Positions 63,150-64,000 of a stretch of 64,000 nt of DNA are shown in pieces. This stretch comes from Bifidobacterium imperatoris (GTDB lineage: Bacteria > Actinomycetota > Actinomycetes > Actinomycetales > Bifidobacteriaceae): positions 148,524 through 212,523 of the forward strand of contig NZ_NMWV01000011.1 in NCBI RefSeq assembly GCF_002860405.1. The letters run 5' to 3'. A program made the translations under genes and the position numbers. The first letter of the stretch is position 1, and every line of letters starts with the position of its first letter. The notes under the pieces are model-generated. The model was not told the origin of the DNA, did no database searches, and saw only the letters and a list, made by a program, of their open reading frames with translations.

Positions 63150-64000
63150 ATGGAACTGGACCTGACAGGAATGCACAAGCTCGCAGCCGAGCAAGGAATC
63201 GAACCGGAGACTCTTGATGAGGCGCTGGCTGAAGCTCTTCGCCTCGCCTACCTCAAGACCCCGCACGCGGCCAAGCATGCGCGCGTGGAGCTGGACGAGC
63301 GTTCCGGTAGCTTCACCGTGTGGGCCGCCGACGAGATTCCGGTGGAACCCACTGAAGAAGACCCGTACCCTGCTCCGAAGCTGGGTGAAGAATATGACGA
63401 CACCCCGCATGATTTCGGCCGTCTTGCCGCTGCCACCGCGCGTCAGGTCATCACCCAGCTGTTCCGTAAGGCAGAAGATGAAAAGATCTTCGGTGCATTC
63501 TCCGGTCAGAAGGGCAAGCTGATTACCGGTATTGTGCAGCAGGATGTTTCCGATTCCTCTAACGTGCATGTGGCTATGGGCGATGTTGAAGCCTTGCTGC
63601 CTCGCCGCGAACAGGTGCCGGGTGAGCGTTACCGCCACGGCGAGCGTATTCGCGTATATGTGGTGAACGTGGCTCGTGGTATTCGCGGCCCGGAAATCGT
63701 GGTATCTCGCTCTCATCCGGAGCTGGTACGTAAGCTATTCGAGCGTGAGGTGCCGGAACTGGTTTCCGGTGCTGTGTCCATCATGGCCATTGCTCGTGAG
63801 GCTGGCGCTCGCACCAAGATTGCCGTCAAGGCCAACACCGAGGGCGTGAACCCGAAGGGTGCACTGATTGGGCCCGGTGGTTCCCGCGTGCGTGCGGTGA
63901 TGGAAAACCTTGGCCCGGAGAAGATTGATATTGTTGACTACTCCGATGATCCGGCCAAGTTCGTGGCCGCTGCGCTTTCCCCGGCTGTGGCAACCGGCGT
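63150..64000 (+). CDS. nusA: Transcription termination/antitermination protein NusA (partial)
   Basis: The first 283 codons, running off the window end. MELDLTGMHKLAAEQGIEPE begins the N-terminal RNAP-binding domain, shorter than in E. coli as in other actinobacteria. The S1 domain runs around QKGKLITGIVQQDVSDSSNV. KH1 begins near SRSHPELVRKLFEREVPELV and continues AREAGARTKIAVKANT, with KGALIGPGGSRVRAVMENLG as the GxxG loop. ATG 63150 follows AGGAGG with nine bases' spacing. rimP, which normally precedes nusA, is not directly upstream. Confidence 0.96.
   Translation, partial: MELDLTGMHKLAAEQGIEPETLDEALAEALRLAYLKTPHAAKHARVELDERSGSFTVWAADEIPVEPTEEDPYPAPKLGEEYDDTPHDFGRLAAATARQVITQLFRKAEDEKIFGAFSGQKGKLITGIVQQDVSDSSNVHVAMGDVEALLPRREQVPGERYRHGERIRVYVVNVARGIRGPEIVVSRSHPELVRKLFEREVPELVSGAVSIMAIAREAGARTKIAVKANTEGVNPKGALIGPGGSRVRAVMENLGPEKIDIVDYSDDPAKFVAAALSPAVATG

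Overview
The window is chromosomal DNA from a high-GC Gram-positive bacterium, almost certainly Bifidobacterium of the B. longum/B. breve group. The evidence is the actinobacterial gene orders (fmdB/fthC/rimJ/SepX-like, fdxA-dapC), a long ribosomal-protein superoperon lacking rpsD and map, a bifunctional adhE next to rpsJ, GlgX and MalQ, and frequent GTG/TTG starts with GGAGG-type ribosome binding sites. No insertion sequence, prophage, CRISPR array or rRNA was seen. All functions are inferred by reading; no database search was run.

Region 1 (1-9.4 kb). A tightly coupled three-gene operon encodes an FHA-domain protein, a 1215-residue SF1-helicase-like protein whose ATPase motifs look destroyed, and a 66-residue protein. 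Then come a SAF-domain protein, an FmdB zinc ribbon and 5-formyltetrahydrofolate cyclo-ligase on the minus strand, and rimJ plus a membrane protein resembling SepX/GLPR on the plus strand. This matches the actinobacterial fmdB-fthC-galU-glp-rimJ-glpR neighbourhood with galU and glp missing.

Region 2 (9.4-31.9 kb). CIRCE-controlled groES is followed by a moxR gene and one very large protein joining DUF58 and TgpA-type transglutaminase modules. After these come a HisC-type aminotransferase, three tRNAs with rpmG, murB, an amino-acid permease, fdxA-dapC, dinB, an EamA exporter, tRNA-Ser(GCT), a CapA-like protein, a 2-hydroxyacid dehydrogenase, a YigZ protein, a leucine-rich-repeat-variant protein, malQ, and rplM-rpsI. 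A striking 21-bp repeat array lies between malQ and rplM.

Region 3 (32-42.6 kb). Carbon metabolism: glgX, a VOC protein, a ROK regulator, adhE with a Rex-like operator, a YwiC-like membrane protein and acetolactate decarboxylase. A truncated DUF559-like fragment and a repeat-rich, gene-poor stretch lead up to the ribosomal cluster.

Region 4 (42.6-57.6 kb). The S10-spc-alpha superoperon runs rpsJ to rplQ, with secY, adk, infA and rpoA. Several internal hairpins sit at positions where ribosomal-protein feedback elements would be expected.

Region 5 (57.6-64 kb). truA; a circularly permuted ATP-grasp/alpha-E fusion with a partner transglutaminase (a predicted peptide-ligation system); tRNA-Ser(CGA); a lipoprotein; and the start of nusA, cut by the window end.

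The best candidates for undescribed biology are the FHA/pseudo-helicase operon, the SepX-like protein, the DUF58-transglutaminase fusion with MoxR, the ATP-grasp/alpha-E/transglutaminase pair, and the phased repeat arrays upstream of ribosomal operons.
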